This document shows positions 50,621 through 59,239 of a stretch of DNA of 64,000 nt, piece by piece. How positions within the stretch are numbered: position 1 is the stretch's first letter; each line of letters opens with the position of its first letter. Made by a program: the position numbers and the translations under genes. This DNA is from Micromonospora aurantiaca ATCC 27029 (lineage in GTDB: Bacteria > Actinomycetota > Actinomycetes > Mycobacteriales > Micromonosporaceae), in assembly GCF_000145235.1 (NCBI RefSeq), contig NC_014391.1, positions 4,162,001 through 4,226,000 on the forward strand, given 5' to 3'. The notes beneath the pieces are model-generated. The model saw only the letters and a program-made list of their open reading frames with translations, ran no database searches and was not told the origin of the DNA.

Positions 50621-50799
50621 AAGACTGTCTCGTGGTCAGTGAGATCGGCCGGCGCATGCCGCCAGCAGCGTCTTCACCTGGTTGTTTTCCCGACTTTCTC
50701 GACACGCCGGGTCGAATGAGACCCGGCGGCGAGCACCGTAGCCACCGCCTCGCGGAGAATCCTTGACAGTGATTGCATACATTGCTTGACTCTCTCGCC

Positions 50800-51840
50800 A
50801 TGACAGAGCAGGCAGTGACAGTCCCTCGTCCGGGGGACGTCGAGCGCCGCCGGCCTCGGCGGCTCGACCCCGTTCTGGTACGAGGGCTACACCTGACCAT
50901 GTCCGTGTCTGCCCCGCAGGCGGCCGTCCGGCGGAGCACGGTTCTCCCCGTGCTCCGCGGCCACGGCGCCACCCTCGCCCTGGCCGCGCTCTGGGTCGCG
51001 CTGGTGCTGGCCACGCCGTGAAGTCGCCGGCCTTCCTGTCCCACCAGACCGTCATCGCGGTGGCCTTCAACATGGCGTTCATCGGCGTCCTGGTCGTCGG
51101 CGTCAGCCTGGTGATGCTCAGCGGTGCCGAGTTCGACCTGTCCGTCGGCGTGACCGCTGTGGCCGCCGCGCTGATCGCCGCCCAGCTGCTGACCGACGGC
51201 GCGCCGTTCGCCGTGGTGCTGGTGGCGGTGCTGGTGTTCGGCACGCTCATCGGCATCGTGAACGCGGCGCTGATCGTGCGCGGCCTGCGGCCGGACCGGA
51301 TCCAGGCCGGCGCGCTGGTGTCCTGCGGGCTGGTCGCCGGCCTCGCCGGGCTGGTCCTCGCGTCCCAGGGCGACATCGTCCGGTCCACGCTGACCCCGGG
51401 TACCGAGTTCCGGGTGATCTCGATCCTGCTGCTCGGCGGGATGGCGCTCACCGGCCGCCGGGGCAGTGGCGCTGTTCGTGCTGACCAGCACCGCCGCGGC
51501 GGTCGCCGGGTGCGTCCAGGTGATGCGCACCGGCGCCTCGGCCGTCACCCTCGGCGAGGGCACCGAACTGTACGTCTACGGCGCGCTGCTGATCGCCGGG
51601 TTCCGGCTCGCCGGCGGCGGGCACGGGAGCCCGATGACCGCGTTCCTCAGCCTGCTCTCGCTGAGCATCGTGCTGAACATCTTCCGGCTGCGCGGCATGC
51701 CGCTGCCGCTGGGCGACATCCTGCTCGGCGTCACGCTGCTCGGCGCGGTGTCGCTCGGCTGGATCCGCCAGCGCACCCAGCGGCACTCCCCCGAGCCGGA
51801 ACCCGAACCGGAGGCCCGCCCGCACGCCGTGCCGGCCTGA
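50800..51840 (+). pseudogene. Broken ribose-type ABC permease gene
   Basis: ATG at 50800 begins a permease N-terminus (ATLALAALWVALVLATP), which stops at 51019-51021. The neighbouring frame, from 51018, continues with AFLSHQTVIAVAFNMAFIGVL and LSGAEFDLSVG, normal for RbsC-type permeases, but the central helices are missing (NAALIV runs directly into RGLRPDRIQAG). A further shift near 51465 is needed to reach TSTAAAVAGCVQVMRTGA and the end at 51840. At least two frameshifts and a deletion; a fusion of two permease remnants is also possible. Confidence 0.75.
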
Positions 51841-51886
51841 CCTCCGCCCGCACCAACGAGACGACCGACGAGAGAACAGGGACGAC

Positions 51887-53092
51887 ATGAACGACTATGC
51901 CCGCGGCCCGTTGTCCGGCTTGCGCGTGATCGAAGCCGGGGTCCTGCTGGCCGGGCCGTTCTGCGGCCAGATCCTCGGCGACCTGGGCGCCGACGTGATC
52001 AAAGTGGAGGAGCCGGGGCGGGGCGACCCGATGCGCGAATGGGGACGCGAGCGGCCGTACGGCAAGTCGCTGTGGTTCCCGGTGCTCGGCCGCAACAAGC
52101 GCTCGGTCACCCTCAACCTGCGCGTTCCGGAGGGGCAGGAGGTGCTGCGCCGGCTCGCCGCCGAGGCCGACGTCCTGGTGGAGAACTTCCGGCCCGGCAC
52201 GCTGGAGCGCTGGGGCGTCGGCCCGGACGTGCTGTGGGACATCAACCCGCGGCTGGTGATCGTGCGGGTGTCCGCGTACGGGCAGTCCGGGCCGTACGCC
52301 GAACGCGCCGGGTACGGCTCGATCGGCGAGGCGATGGGCGGCATCCGCTACACCACAGGCGATCCCGATTCGCTGCCCAGCCGGGTCGGCATCAGCATCG
52401 GCGACTCGCTGGCCGGCACGTTCGCCGCTGTGGGCGCGATGGGCGCGCTGCGGGTGGCCGAGGCGACCGGCCGGGGCCAGATCGTCGACAGCGCCATCTA
52501 CGAGTCGGTGCTCGCGCTGATGGAGTCGCTGGTGCCGGAGTATGCGATCGGCGGCTACATCAGGGAACGCACCGGCTCGATCCTGCCGAACATCGCGCCG
52601 AGCAACGTCTACGTCGCCTCCGACGGCGGCATGGTGGTTATCGCGGCGAACCAGGACACCGTGTTCCGCCGGCTGGCCGAGGCGATGGCGCAGCCGGAAC
52701 TGGCCGCCGACCCGCGGTTCGCCGGGCACACCGACCGCGGCCGGCACCAGCACGAGCTGGACGAGCTGATCGCCAAGTGGTGCGCCGGGTACGCCGGGGA
52801 CGAGCTGCTGGAGCTGCTGCACCGCCACGGTGTGCCGGCCGGGCGGATCTACACCGCCAAGGAGATGCTCACCGACCCGCACTTCGCCGCCCGGGAGGCG
52901 ATCGTCCGGCTGGAGCATCCGGACCTCGGCGAGTTCCCGATGCAGAACGTCGTGCCGAAGCTGACCGCGACGCCCGGCGGCATCCGCCGCGTCGGGCCCG
53001 AGCTGGGCGAGCACACCGACGAGGTGCTCCGCGACGTCGCCGGACTCGACGGCGACGAGATCTCCCGCCTGCGCGCCGCGGGCGTCGTCTGA
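51887..53092 (+). CDS. Class III CoA-transferase 4
   Basis: A 401-residue CaiB/BaiF protein, closely related to CoA-transferase 3: both have VEAGVLLAGPFC or IEAGVLLAGPFC, GKSLWFPV, GYGSIGEAMGGIR and IVDSAIYES / VVDSAIYES with the catalytic Asp. It follows the broken permease by 47 bp and is transcribed with the second GlcG gene. The pair is the inverted counterpart of the genes at 43.7-45.3 kb. Confidence 0.92.
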   Translation: MNDYARGPLSGLRVIEAGVLLAGPFCGQILGDLGADVIKVEEPGRGDPMREWGRERPYGKSLWFPVLGRNKRSVTLNLRVPEGQEVLRRLAAEADVLVENFRPGTLERWGVGPDVLWDINPRLVIVRVSAYGQSGPYAERAGYGSIGEAMGGIRYTTGDPDSLPSRVGISIGDSLAGTFAAVGAMGALRVAEATGRGQIVDSAIYESVLALMESLVPEYAIGGYIRERTGSILPNIAPSNVYVASDGGMVVIAANQDTVFRRLAEAMAQPELAADPRFAGHTDRGRHQHELDELIAKWCAGYAGDELLELLHRHGVPAGRIYTAKEMLTDPHFAAREAIVRLEHPDLGEFPMQNVVPKLTATPGGIRRVGPELGEHTDEVLRDVAGLDGDEISRLRAAGVV

Positions 53093-53127
53093 GCCCACCC
53101 CACCCACCACCACGGAAGGAACCCCTC

Positions 53128-53547
53128 ATGGACAACTTCACCAAGACGTCGGTCACGATCGGCGCCGCGCAGCGGATCCTCGCCGCCGCGATCGCCAAGG
53201 CCGAGCAGATCGCGCTGCCGTGCGTCATCGCCGTCGTCGACGAGAGCGGCGTGTTGAAGGCGTTCGCCCGGATGGACGGCGCGGCGCTGCTGTCGGTGCA
53301 GGTCGCGCAGGACAAGGCGTACACGGCGGCGGGCTTCGGCATGCCCACCGACGGCTGGTACGACTTCATCAAGGACGACGCGCCGCTGGCCACCGGCGCG
53401 ACCACGGGCATCGACCGGCTGGTGGTGTTCGGCGGCGGCTACCCGATCACCGCCGACGGCGCGGTGATCGGCGGCATCGGGGTCAGCGGCGGGCACTACA
53501 CGCAGGACATGGAGGTCGCGCGCGCCGGGCTGGACGCCGTCGCGTGA
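53128..53547 (+). CDS. GlcG/HbpS family protein 2
   Basis: A 139-residue paralogue of the protein at 43.7 kb: VVDESGVLKAFARMDGAA, QVAQDKAYTAAGFGMPTDGWY and GGIGVSGGHYTQDMEVAR match position by position. ATG after GGAAGGA, 35 bp after CoA-transferase 4. Retention of both halves of the CoA-transferase/GlcG pair suggests that they work together. Confidence 0.9.
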   Translation: MDNFTKTSVTIGAAQRILAAAIAKAEQIALPCVIAVVDESGVLKAFARMDGAALLSVQVAQDKAYTAAGFGMPTDGWYDFIKDDAPLATGATTGIDRLVVFGGGYPITADGAVIGGIGVSGGHYTQDMEVARAGLDAVA

Positions 53548-53555
53548 CCCGGCCG

Positions 53556-53598
53556 CCGGCACGGGGCCCGGGCTCCCCGGCCATCGGTCCCGTGCCGG
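53556..53598. terminator. Inverted repeat after GlcG 2
   Basis: CCGGCACGGG (53556-53565) pairs with CCCGTGCCGG (53589-53598) across 23 nt, immediately after the GlcG stop. A second hairpin follows at 53611-53637. Together they separate the convergent GlcG and crotonase genes. Confidence 0.6.
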
Positions 53599-53610
53599 CG
53601 CCCGCCCGGC

Positions 53611-53637
53611 CCGCCCCGGCTGGTCCCGCCGGGGCGG
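53611..53637. terminator. Bidirectional hairpin between convergent genes
   Basis: CCGCCCCGGC (53611-53620) and GCCGGGGCGG (53628-53637) form a perfect 10-bp stem with a 7-nt loop, 30 bp beyond the stop of the minus-strand crotonase-like gene. No T-run on either side. Confidence 0.7.
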
Positions 53638-53666
53638 AACGGCCGGGGCGCGCCGGCGCGACCGGC

Positions 53667-54296
53667 TCACGCGACGCCGGCCAGCCAGGACTCGTAGTCG
53701 AGCGCGGCGGTCAGCTCCGGCCGGTCCCGGCCGCGCAGCGCGCGTGCCAGCGCCGACGCCGGGCCCGCGCCGATCGTGGCGACCCGTGCGGCGAGCGCGG
53801 CCCCGGCGTCCGGGTCGGCCGACACCGACCCGATCAGGCCGTGCCGCAACGCCTCGTCGGCGTCGAGCGTGGCGCCGGTCCAGGCCAGGTGTGCCAGCAC
53901 GCCGGTGCCGGCGACACCGGCGAGCAGCCGTCCGGCGCCGCCGGCCAGGAACGCCGCCGGCGAGCCGGTGCCGAACGTCGCGGTGGGCGCGGCGACGCGC
54001 AGGTCCGCGGCGAGGGCCAAGCCGAGCCCGAGGCCGCGTACCGCGCCGTCGACGTGGACGATCACCGGGCCGGGTGCGGCGTGCACCCGCAGCACGAGTT
54101 CGTGCAACTGCCCGCTGACCACCGGCTGGGTGAGGTCGTCGGGCTCGTGCCGCCAGGCGTCGCCCTCGACGCGGATCAGCAGCGGCTCCCCCGGCGTACG
54201 GGCGTGGCGCTTGAGCGCGTCGAGCAGGGCGGCCCGGGCGGCCGGGCCGAGCCGTTCGCCCGCGCCCGGGTCGGCGGCCTCGTGTACCTGCGTCAC
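53667..54296 (-). CDS. Crotonase-fold protein, short and probably non-hydratase
   Basis: A 209-residue crotonase-like protein, about 50 shorter than enoyl-CoA hydratases. The core VHVDGAVRGLGLGLALAADLRVAAPTATFGTG is recognisable as VHVDGAVRG then GLALAADLRVA, but the oxyanion-hole Gly-Gly-Gly is changed and the catalytic Glu of the GxPExxLGxxPG motif is absent (GSPAAFLAGGAG). It may be structural or have another activity. GTG start after AGGAGAG, 9 bp behind the canonical crotonase gene. Confidence 0.8.
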   Translation of the reverse strand: MTQVHEAADPGAGERLGPAARAALLDALKRHARTPGEPLLIRVEGDAWRHEPDDLTQPVVSGQLHELVLRVHAAPGPVIVHVDGAVRGLGLGLALAADLRVAAPTATFGTGSPAAFLAGGAGRLLAGVAGTGVLAHLAWTGATLDADEALRHGLIGSVSADPDAGAALAARVATIGAGPASALARALRGRDRPELTAALDYESWLAGVA

Positions 54297-54305
54297 GTGT
54301 CTCTC

Positions 54306-55073
54306 CTATCGGCCGGTGAAGCGGGCCGGACGCTTCTCCAGGAACGCGTCGATGCCCTCGATGTGGTCGTCGGTGGACAGCAGCGTCAGCAGCAGCGAAC
54401 GCTCGTGGGCGAGGCCGGCGGTCAGGCCGACCTCCTCGGCGGTACGCAGCGCCTGCTTGCCGAGGCGGACCGCGACCGGGCTGCGGGCGGCGATCGAGGC
54501 GGCCAGCGCGATCCCGGCCTCGACCACCCGTTCGGCGGGCACCACCTGGCTGACCAGGCCCATCCGCTGCGCGGTCCAGGCGTCCACCAGCCGGCCGCCC
54601 AGCACCAGCTCGGCGGCCCGGAACCGGCCGGCGACGCGGGCCCAGCGCTGGGTGCCGCCGGCGCCGGGGATGATGCCGAGGTTGATCTCCGGCTGGCCGA
54701 ACACGGCGGAGTCGGCCGCGACCACCGCGTCGCACGTCATGGCCAGTTCGCACCCGCCGCCCAGGACGTATCCGGCGACGGCTGCGACGGCCGGCTTGCC
54801 GAAGCGGGCGAACCGGTTCCAGCACTCCAGCCGCTCGGAGAGCAGGTAGTCGGCGGGCGACGTGCGGCGCAGTTCGCGGATGTCCGCGCCGGAGGCGAAC
54901 AGCCGCGGGCCGCCGGTCAGCACCAGCACCCGTACCGCCGGGTCGGCCTCGGCCCGGTCCATCGCCGCGGCGAGCGCGCGCAGGACGTCGGCGCTGAGCG
55001 CGTTGCGTGTCTGCGGCCGGTCGATGGTGGCGACCGCCACCGCGTCGTGTACCGCGTAACCGACGGGTTCCAC
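54306..55073 (-). CDS. Enoyl-CoA hydratase/isomerase
   Basis: A 255-residue crotonase with RNALSADVLRAL, the first oxyanion-hole segment GGPRLFASGADIREL, the second YVLGGGCELAMTCD, and GQPEINLGIIPGAGGTQR with a catalytic Glu. It would hydrate a 2-enoyl-CoA. GTG at 55073 after GGGAGGTGA. It is transcribed divergently from the acyl-CoA dehydrogenase operon and shares its operators. Confidence 0.92.
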   Translation of the reverse strand: MEPVGYAVHDAVAVATIDRPQTRNALSADVLRALAAAMDRAEADPAVRVLVLTGGPRLFASGADIRELRRTSPADYLLSERLECWNRFARFGKPAVAAVAGYVLGGGCELAMTCDAVVAADSAVFGQPEINLGIIPGAGGTQRWARVAGRFRAAELVLGGRLVDAWTAQRMGLVSQVVPAERVVEAGIALAASIAARSPVAVRLGKQALRTAEEVGLTAGLAHERSLLLTLLSTDDHIEGIDAFLEKRPARFTGR

Positions 55074-55105
55074 GGATCACCTCCCTGTCGTCCGCACCAG
55101 GCGAA

Positions 55106-55240
55106 CATACTCTTCGGTATGTCGTCAAGATCTTCGCGGACGGCTTGGCAAGCGTACGACACAAGGGAAAACAGCATCCGGGAAGCGCTTGACACACTTC
55201 CAGCGCACCGCCTAGACATCTCGACATACGCAACGGTATG
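55106..55240. promoter_or_regulatory. Divergent promoter region with two TetR operators
   Basis: Two palindromes with the same arms, CATAC-N6-GTATG, lie at 55106-55121 and 55225-55240, 119 bp apart; both have CG before GTATG. A plus-strand promoter TTGACA (55189-55194), 18 bp, TAGACA (55213-55218) would start transcription at about 55225, inside the second palindrome. The first lies directly after a TTGACG box (minus strand) for the crotonase genes. The TetR protein at 57.3 kb is the likely ligand-responsive repressor of both directions. Confidence 0.75.
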
Positions 55241-55288
55241 GCGTGCGGCGCAACGACCGGCCCGCGCCGGAGAACCGGGAGGCACCAC

Positions 55289-56443
55289 GTGTCCGTGATC
55301 TGGGAGCCACGCCTGGACGACGAGGGCCGCCACTGGCGCGACCTCGCCCGGGACGTGGCGGCGCGCCACTTCGCGCCGCTGGCCGAGGAACTCGACAGGG
55401 AGCAGCGCTACCCGTGGGAGAGCGTGCGGGTGCTCGTCGAGGAAGGGCTGGCCGGGCTGCTCGTGGAACGCGAGCACGGCGGGCGGGGCGCGTCGTTCGT
55501 GACCGCCTGCGCGGTCATCGAGGAGGTCTCCCGCGCCTGCCCGTCGACCGGCGCGATCCTCACCGCGTACGCGCTCGGCGCCACCCCGCTGGTGCTGGCC
55601 GGCACCCCCGAGCAGCGCGAGCGCTACCTGGGTGGCCTGGCCCGGGGCGAGGCGATCAGCTTCGCGCTGACCGAGGAGGGCGCCGGCAGCGACGCCGCCC
55701 GGATCCGCACCACAGCCGAGCGCGAGGGCGCGGGCTGGCGGCTGCGCGGCGAGAAGATCTACATCGGAAACGGCGGCGCGTCGCGCTACTACGTGGTCTT
55801 CGCGCTCACCGACCCGCAGGCCGGCACCCGCGGCATCACCGCGTTCCTGGTGGACAAGGACGCCGACGGCGTGGTCATCGACCGGTACGAGGACAAGATG
55901 GGCATCCGCGGGACGCTCACCAGCAACCTCAAGCTGGACACCTGGGTGCCCGACGGCGACGTGCTCGGCGACCTCAACCGGGGCATGCGGCTGGCCATGC
56001 AGACGCTGTCCGCCGGGCGGATCAGCGTCGCCGCCCAGTCGCTCGGCGTCGCCCTGGCCGGCTTCGACGTCGCGTCGCGGGAGGCGGCCCGGCGGGAGAC
56101 GTTCGGCCGGCCGATCATCGACAACCAGGGCATCTCGTTCCCGCTGGCGGACGTCGCCACCGGCATCACCGCCGCCCGGATGATCACCTTCGAGGCCGCC
56201 CGCACCCATCAGGAGGGCGGCGACGTCGGCATCCTCGGCGCGATGGCCAAGCTGTACGCCAGCGAGGTCGCGCACCGGGCGGTCGACACGGCCGTGCAGG
56301 TGTTCGGCGGCGACGGCTTCTGCAAGCCCTGCCCCGCCGAGCGGCTCTACCGGGACCAGCGGATCCTGGAGATCTACGAGGGCACCTCGGAGATCCAGCG
56401 GCTGGTGCTGGGCCGGGCGATCAAGGCGTCGGTGGCGGCATGA
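55289..56443 (+). CDS. Acyl-CoA dehydrogenase
   Basis: A 384-residue flavoprotein with FALTEEGAGSDAARI (FAD/substrate loop), KIYIGNGGASRYYVVFA, FGRPIIDNQGISFPLADV, and the catalytic Glu in EIYEGTSEIQRLVLGR. It oxidises an acyl-CoA to the 2-enoyl-CoA and passes electrons to ETF. The GTG at 55289 follows GGGAGG; an in-frame ATG at 55238 lies inside the operator and is less likely. First gene of a long coupled operon. Confidence 0.93.
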   Translation: MSVIWEPRLDDEGRHWRDLARDVAARHFAPLAEELDREQRYPWESVRVLVEEGLAGLLVEREHGGRGASFVTACAVIEEVSRACPSTGAILTAYALGATPLVLAGTPEQRERYLGGLARGEAISFALTEEGAGSDAARIRTTAEREGAGWRLRGEKIYIGNGGASRYYVVFALTDPQAGTRGITAFLVDKDADGVVIDRYEDKMGIRGTLTSNLKLDTWVPDGDVLGDLNRGMRLAMQTLSAGRISVAAQSLGVALAGFDVASREAARRETFGRPIIDNQGISFPLADVATGITAARMITFEAARTHQEGGDVGILGAMAKLYASEVAHRAVDTAVQVFGGDGFCKPCPAERLYRDQRILEIYEGTSEIQRLVLGRAIKASVAA

Positions 56444-57273
56444 GCGCGTCCTGGCGGCTGAACGTCGACTGGCCCGCGTCCGGCCCGACCCGGGTGTTCG
56501 ACCTGGCGCAGCAGATGTACACCGGCATCCCGCACCACCCGAACCACCCGCCGTACAGCTTCACGCTGACCAAGCGGCACGGCGAGATCATGTACCCGGA
56601 CGGCGTCTCCGCCGCCGCCGAGATGATCACCACGGGCGGGCACGTGGGCACCCACGTCGACGGGCTCGCCCACGTCTCCCGGCTCGGCAAGGTGTACGGC
56701 GGGGTGGACGTCACCGCGAGCCAGTCGTACGCCGGCGGGGTGCCGGACGTGTCGGTGCACGAGCTGCCGCCGATGCTGGCGCCCGGTCATCTGGTGGACG
56801 CGACAGTCGCGCTCGGCCGGCCGCTGACACCCGCCGACGGCGTCGGCGCGGAGCTGTTCGAGCGCTGGTTCGCCGACCGCCCCCGCCCCCGCCCCGGCGC
56901 CGTGGTGCTGGTGCGTACCGGCTGGGACGAGAAGTGGACGGACAACGCCGCGTACCTCGGTGTCGCCACCGGCGCACCCGGCGTGGACGTCAGCGGCGCG
57001 CGCTGGCTCACCGACCACGGCGTGGTGGCTGCCGGCGCGGACACCATCGCGTTCGAGCACATGCCCAGCCCCGCGCTGGCGGTGCACTGCCACCTGCTCG
57101 TCGACCACGGCGTACCGATCATGGAGGCGATGAACCTCGCGCCGCTGGCCGCCGAGGAGGTCTGGGACTTCTTCTTCATCGCCGCCCCGCTGTCCATCCG
57201 CGGCGGCACCGGGTCACCGATCCGGCCGCTCGCCGTCGTACCCGACACCACCGCACCGGAGACCACCGCATGA
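56440..57273 (+). CDS. Cyclase-family (PF04199) metal-dependent hydrolase 2
   Basis: A 277-residue relative of the protein at 35.6 kb. The metal motif is TGGHVGTHVDGLAHV (about 65-79), and FDLAQQMYTGIPHHPNHPPY matches the family N-terminus. It would hydrolyse a cyclic amide, lactone or related bond. ATG overlaps the dehydrogenase stop and its stop overlaps the TetR start. Presence of this hydrolase in both catabolic modules suggests a shared structural element in their substrates. Confidence 0.88.
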   Translation: MSASWRLNVDWPASGPTRVFDLAQQMYTGIPHHPNHPPYSFTLTKRHGEIMYPDGVSAAAEMITTGGHVGTHVDGLAHVSRLGKVYGGVDVTASQSYAGGVPDVSVHELPPMLAPGHLVDATVALGRPLTPADGVGAELFERWFADRPRPRPGAVVLVRTGWDEKWTDNAAYLGVATGAPGVDVSGARWLTDHGVVAAGADTIAFEHMPSPALAVHCHLLVDHGVPIMEAMNLAPLAAEEVWDFFFIAAPLSIRGGTGSPIRPLAVVPDTTAPETTA

Positions 57274-57908
57274 CCGCCGACGACGAGACCGCCGCGCGCC
57301 CGGCCGCCCCCGGCCGGCGGGACATCCTGGAGGCCGCCGCCACCGCGTTCACCCGCAACGGGTACGCGGCCACCACCATCGACGACATCGCCCGCGAGAT
57401 GGGCGCCACGAAGGGCCGGGTCTACCACTACTACCGGGCCAAGGCGGACGTCTTCCTGGACATCGTCACCACCGGCATGCAGGAGCTGATCGACGGGATC
57501 GAGCCGATCGCCGGCAACGGCGGCCTCGACCCGGCCACCCGGCTCTGGCGGATGGCGCACCACCACGCCGGGCTGATGATGACCCGCAACTCGTTCCAGC
57601 GGGTGGCGATGCGCGCGGTCGAGATGCGCCGCCTCGGCGAGGCCCCGGCGCAGCAGCAGGCCCTGGAGACCGTGATCGCCATGCGCGACCGGTACGAGCA
57701 GATCTTCGCCGACGTCATCGACGAGGGCCGGAAGGCCGGGGTGTTCCGCGAGGTGGACAGCCGGCTGGCCACCAAGCCGCTGCTCGGCGCGCTGAACTGG
57801 ATCAGCCTCTGGTACGACCCGCAGCGCGGCGACTACAACACCCGCCAGCGGCTCGCCGACGAGTACGCCGACTTCATCGTCGGCGGGCTGCGCCGGAGCC
57901 CGCGATGA
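57270..57908 (+). CDS. TetR family regulator of the beta-oxidation operon
   Basis: A 212-residue TetR protein of the KstR2/FadR-like layout: N-terminal helix-turn-helix TTIDDIAREMGATKGRVYHYY (about 32-52; recognition residues GATKGRVYHYY) and a C-terminal domain with NSFQRVAMRAVEMRRL and FADFIVGGL. It is embedded between enzyme genes with overlaps on both sides, so it is expressed with the pathway. The likely targets are the CATAC-N6-GTATG sites; the effector is probably a pathway acyl-CoA. Confidence 0.9.
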   Translation: MTADDETAARPAAPGRRDILEAAATAFTRNGYAATTIDDIAREMGATKGRVYHYYRAKADVFLDIVTTGMQELIDGIEPIAGNGGLDPATRLWRMAHHHAGLMMTRNSFQRVAMRAVEMRRLGEAPAQQQALETVIAMRDRYEQIFADVIDEGRKAGVFREVDSRLATKPLLGALNWISLWYDPQRGDYNTRQRLADEYADFIVGGLRRSPR

Positions 57909-59239
57909 CCGGGCCGTTCTCCGAGCGCCACTGGCACGAGGCCGAGACGTGGCCGCGCGAGCGGCTGGCCGCGTACCAGCTCACCCGCCTGAAGGCGCAA
58001 CTGTCCTACGTGTACGCCGCCAGCGACTTCTACCGCACCCGGTGGGACGCGCTCGGCTTCCACCCGGGCGACGTCCGGGAACTGGCCGACCTGCGCCGCC
58101 TGCCGCTGGTCGGCAAGGCCGACTACGTGGCCGACCTGGCCGCCCACCCGCCGTGGGGCAGCGCCGTCGCGGCGCCGGTGGCCGACCGCCGCCGGGTGCA
58201 CTTCTCCTCCGGCACCACCTCGAACCCGACTCCGGTGCTGTGGACCGCGCACGACCTGGACCGCTGGGCCGACCTGTACGCGCGGGCCGCGTACAGCCAG
58301 GGCGTGCGGGACACCGACGTGTACCAGTGCCTGTTCAGCTACGCCTGGTTCGTCGGCGGGCTCGGCGCGACAGCCGGCTACCAGCGCATCGGCGTGACGC
58401 TGCTGCCCGCCGGGTCCGGCGACACCCAGCGACAGATCGACACGATCTTCCGGTACGGCACCACAGCCGTCGGCGGCACGCCGTCGTTCATGCTGCACCT
58501 GGCCGAGACCGCGGAACGCGCCGGCACACCGCTGCGCGACTCACCGGTGCGGCGGATCCAGGTCGGCGGCGAACCCGGCGCCGGGGTGCCGGCCACCCGC
58601 GCGCACATCGAGCAACGCTGGGGCGCCAAGTGCTTCGACGGGTACGGCAGCCTGGAGTTCCAGCCGATCGCCTGGGAGTGCGAGGAACAGGCCGGCGGCC
58701 ACCTGGCCGAGGACTTCGCGTACGCCGAGGTGCTCGACCCGTACACCCACGAGCCGGTGCCCGACGGCGCACCCGGCCTGCTGGTGCTCACCCACCTGGA
58801 CAAGCGGGCGAGCCCGCTGGTGCGGTGGGCCACCGGCGACGTGGTGGTCCGCGACAGCACCGCCTGCCCGTGCGGGCGCACGCTCGCCCGGCTCCCGGGC
58901 GGCGTCGTCGGCCGGGCCGACGACATGCTCGTGGTACGCGGGGTGAACCTGTTCCCGTCCGCGGTCGAGCAGGTGGTCCGCGCCACCCCCGGCGCCTGCG
59001 GCGAATACCTCATCGTCCTCGACGACGACGTCACCGACCCGGCGACCGGCTACCTCACCGGCATCAAGCTGCGCGTCGAGGCGACCGGCGACGGCCAGCG
59101 GGTGGCCCGCGAGCTGGCGCACGCCGTGCGCGCCGAGCTGACGGTGCGCGCGGTGGTGGAGACCGTCCCCGAGGGCACGCTGCCGCGCAGCACCCACAAG
59201 AGCAAGCGCGTCGTACGCGCCGACCGGAAGGTTCCGTGA
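57905..59239 (+). CDS. Phenylacetate-CoA-ligase-like (PaaK) adenylate-forming enzyme
   Basis: A 444-residue ANL-superfamily ligase: HFSSGTTSNPTPV (P-loop, about 98-110), YGSLEFQPIAWEC, WATGDVV and KSKRVVR at the C-terminus. A CPCGRT segment resembles the zinc-binding cysteines of PaaK relatives. It makes an acyl-AMP and then the CoA thioester of an aromatic or cyclic acid. ATGA and TGATG overlaps join it to TetR and thiolase. It likely supplies the CoA ester that enters this beta-oxidation cycle. Confidence 0.9.
   Translation: MTGPFSERHWHEAETWPRERLAAYQLTRLKAQLSYVYAASDFYRTRWDALGFHPGDVRELADLRRLPLVGKADYVADLAAHPPWGSAVAAPVADRRRVHFSSGTTSNPTPVLWTAHDLDRWADLYARAAYSQGVRDTDVYQCLFSYAWFVGGLGATAGYQRIGVTLLPAGSGDTQRQIDTIFRYGTTAVGGTPSFMLHLAETAERAGTPLRDSPVRRIQVGGEPGAGVPATRAHIEQRWGAKCFDGYGSLEFQPIAWECEEQAGGHLAEDFAYAEVLDPYTHEPVPDGAPGLLVLTHLDKRASPLVRWATGDVVVRDSTACPCGRTLARLPGGVVGRADDMLVVRGVNLFPSAVEQVVRATPGACGEYLIVLDDDVTDPATGYLTGIKLRVEATGDGQRVARELAHAVRAELTVRAVVETVPEGTLPRSTHKSKRVVRADRKVP

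Noticed and set aside
50773..51021. A small independent membrane protein
   Set aside because: Its sequence is the N-terminus of a permease whose next part lies in the adjacent frame; treated as part of the pseudogene.
49712..51886. Insertion sequence or transposon explaining the inverted duplication
   Set aside because: No transposase fragment, terminal repeat or target-site duplication was seen around the decayed genes.
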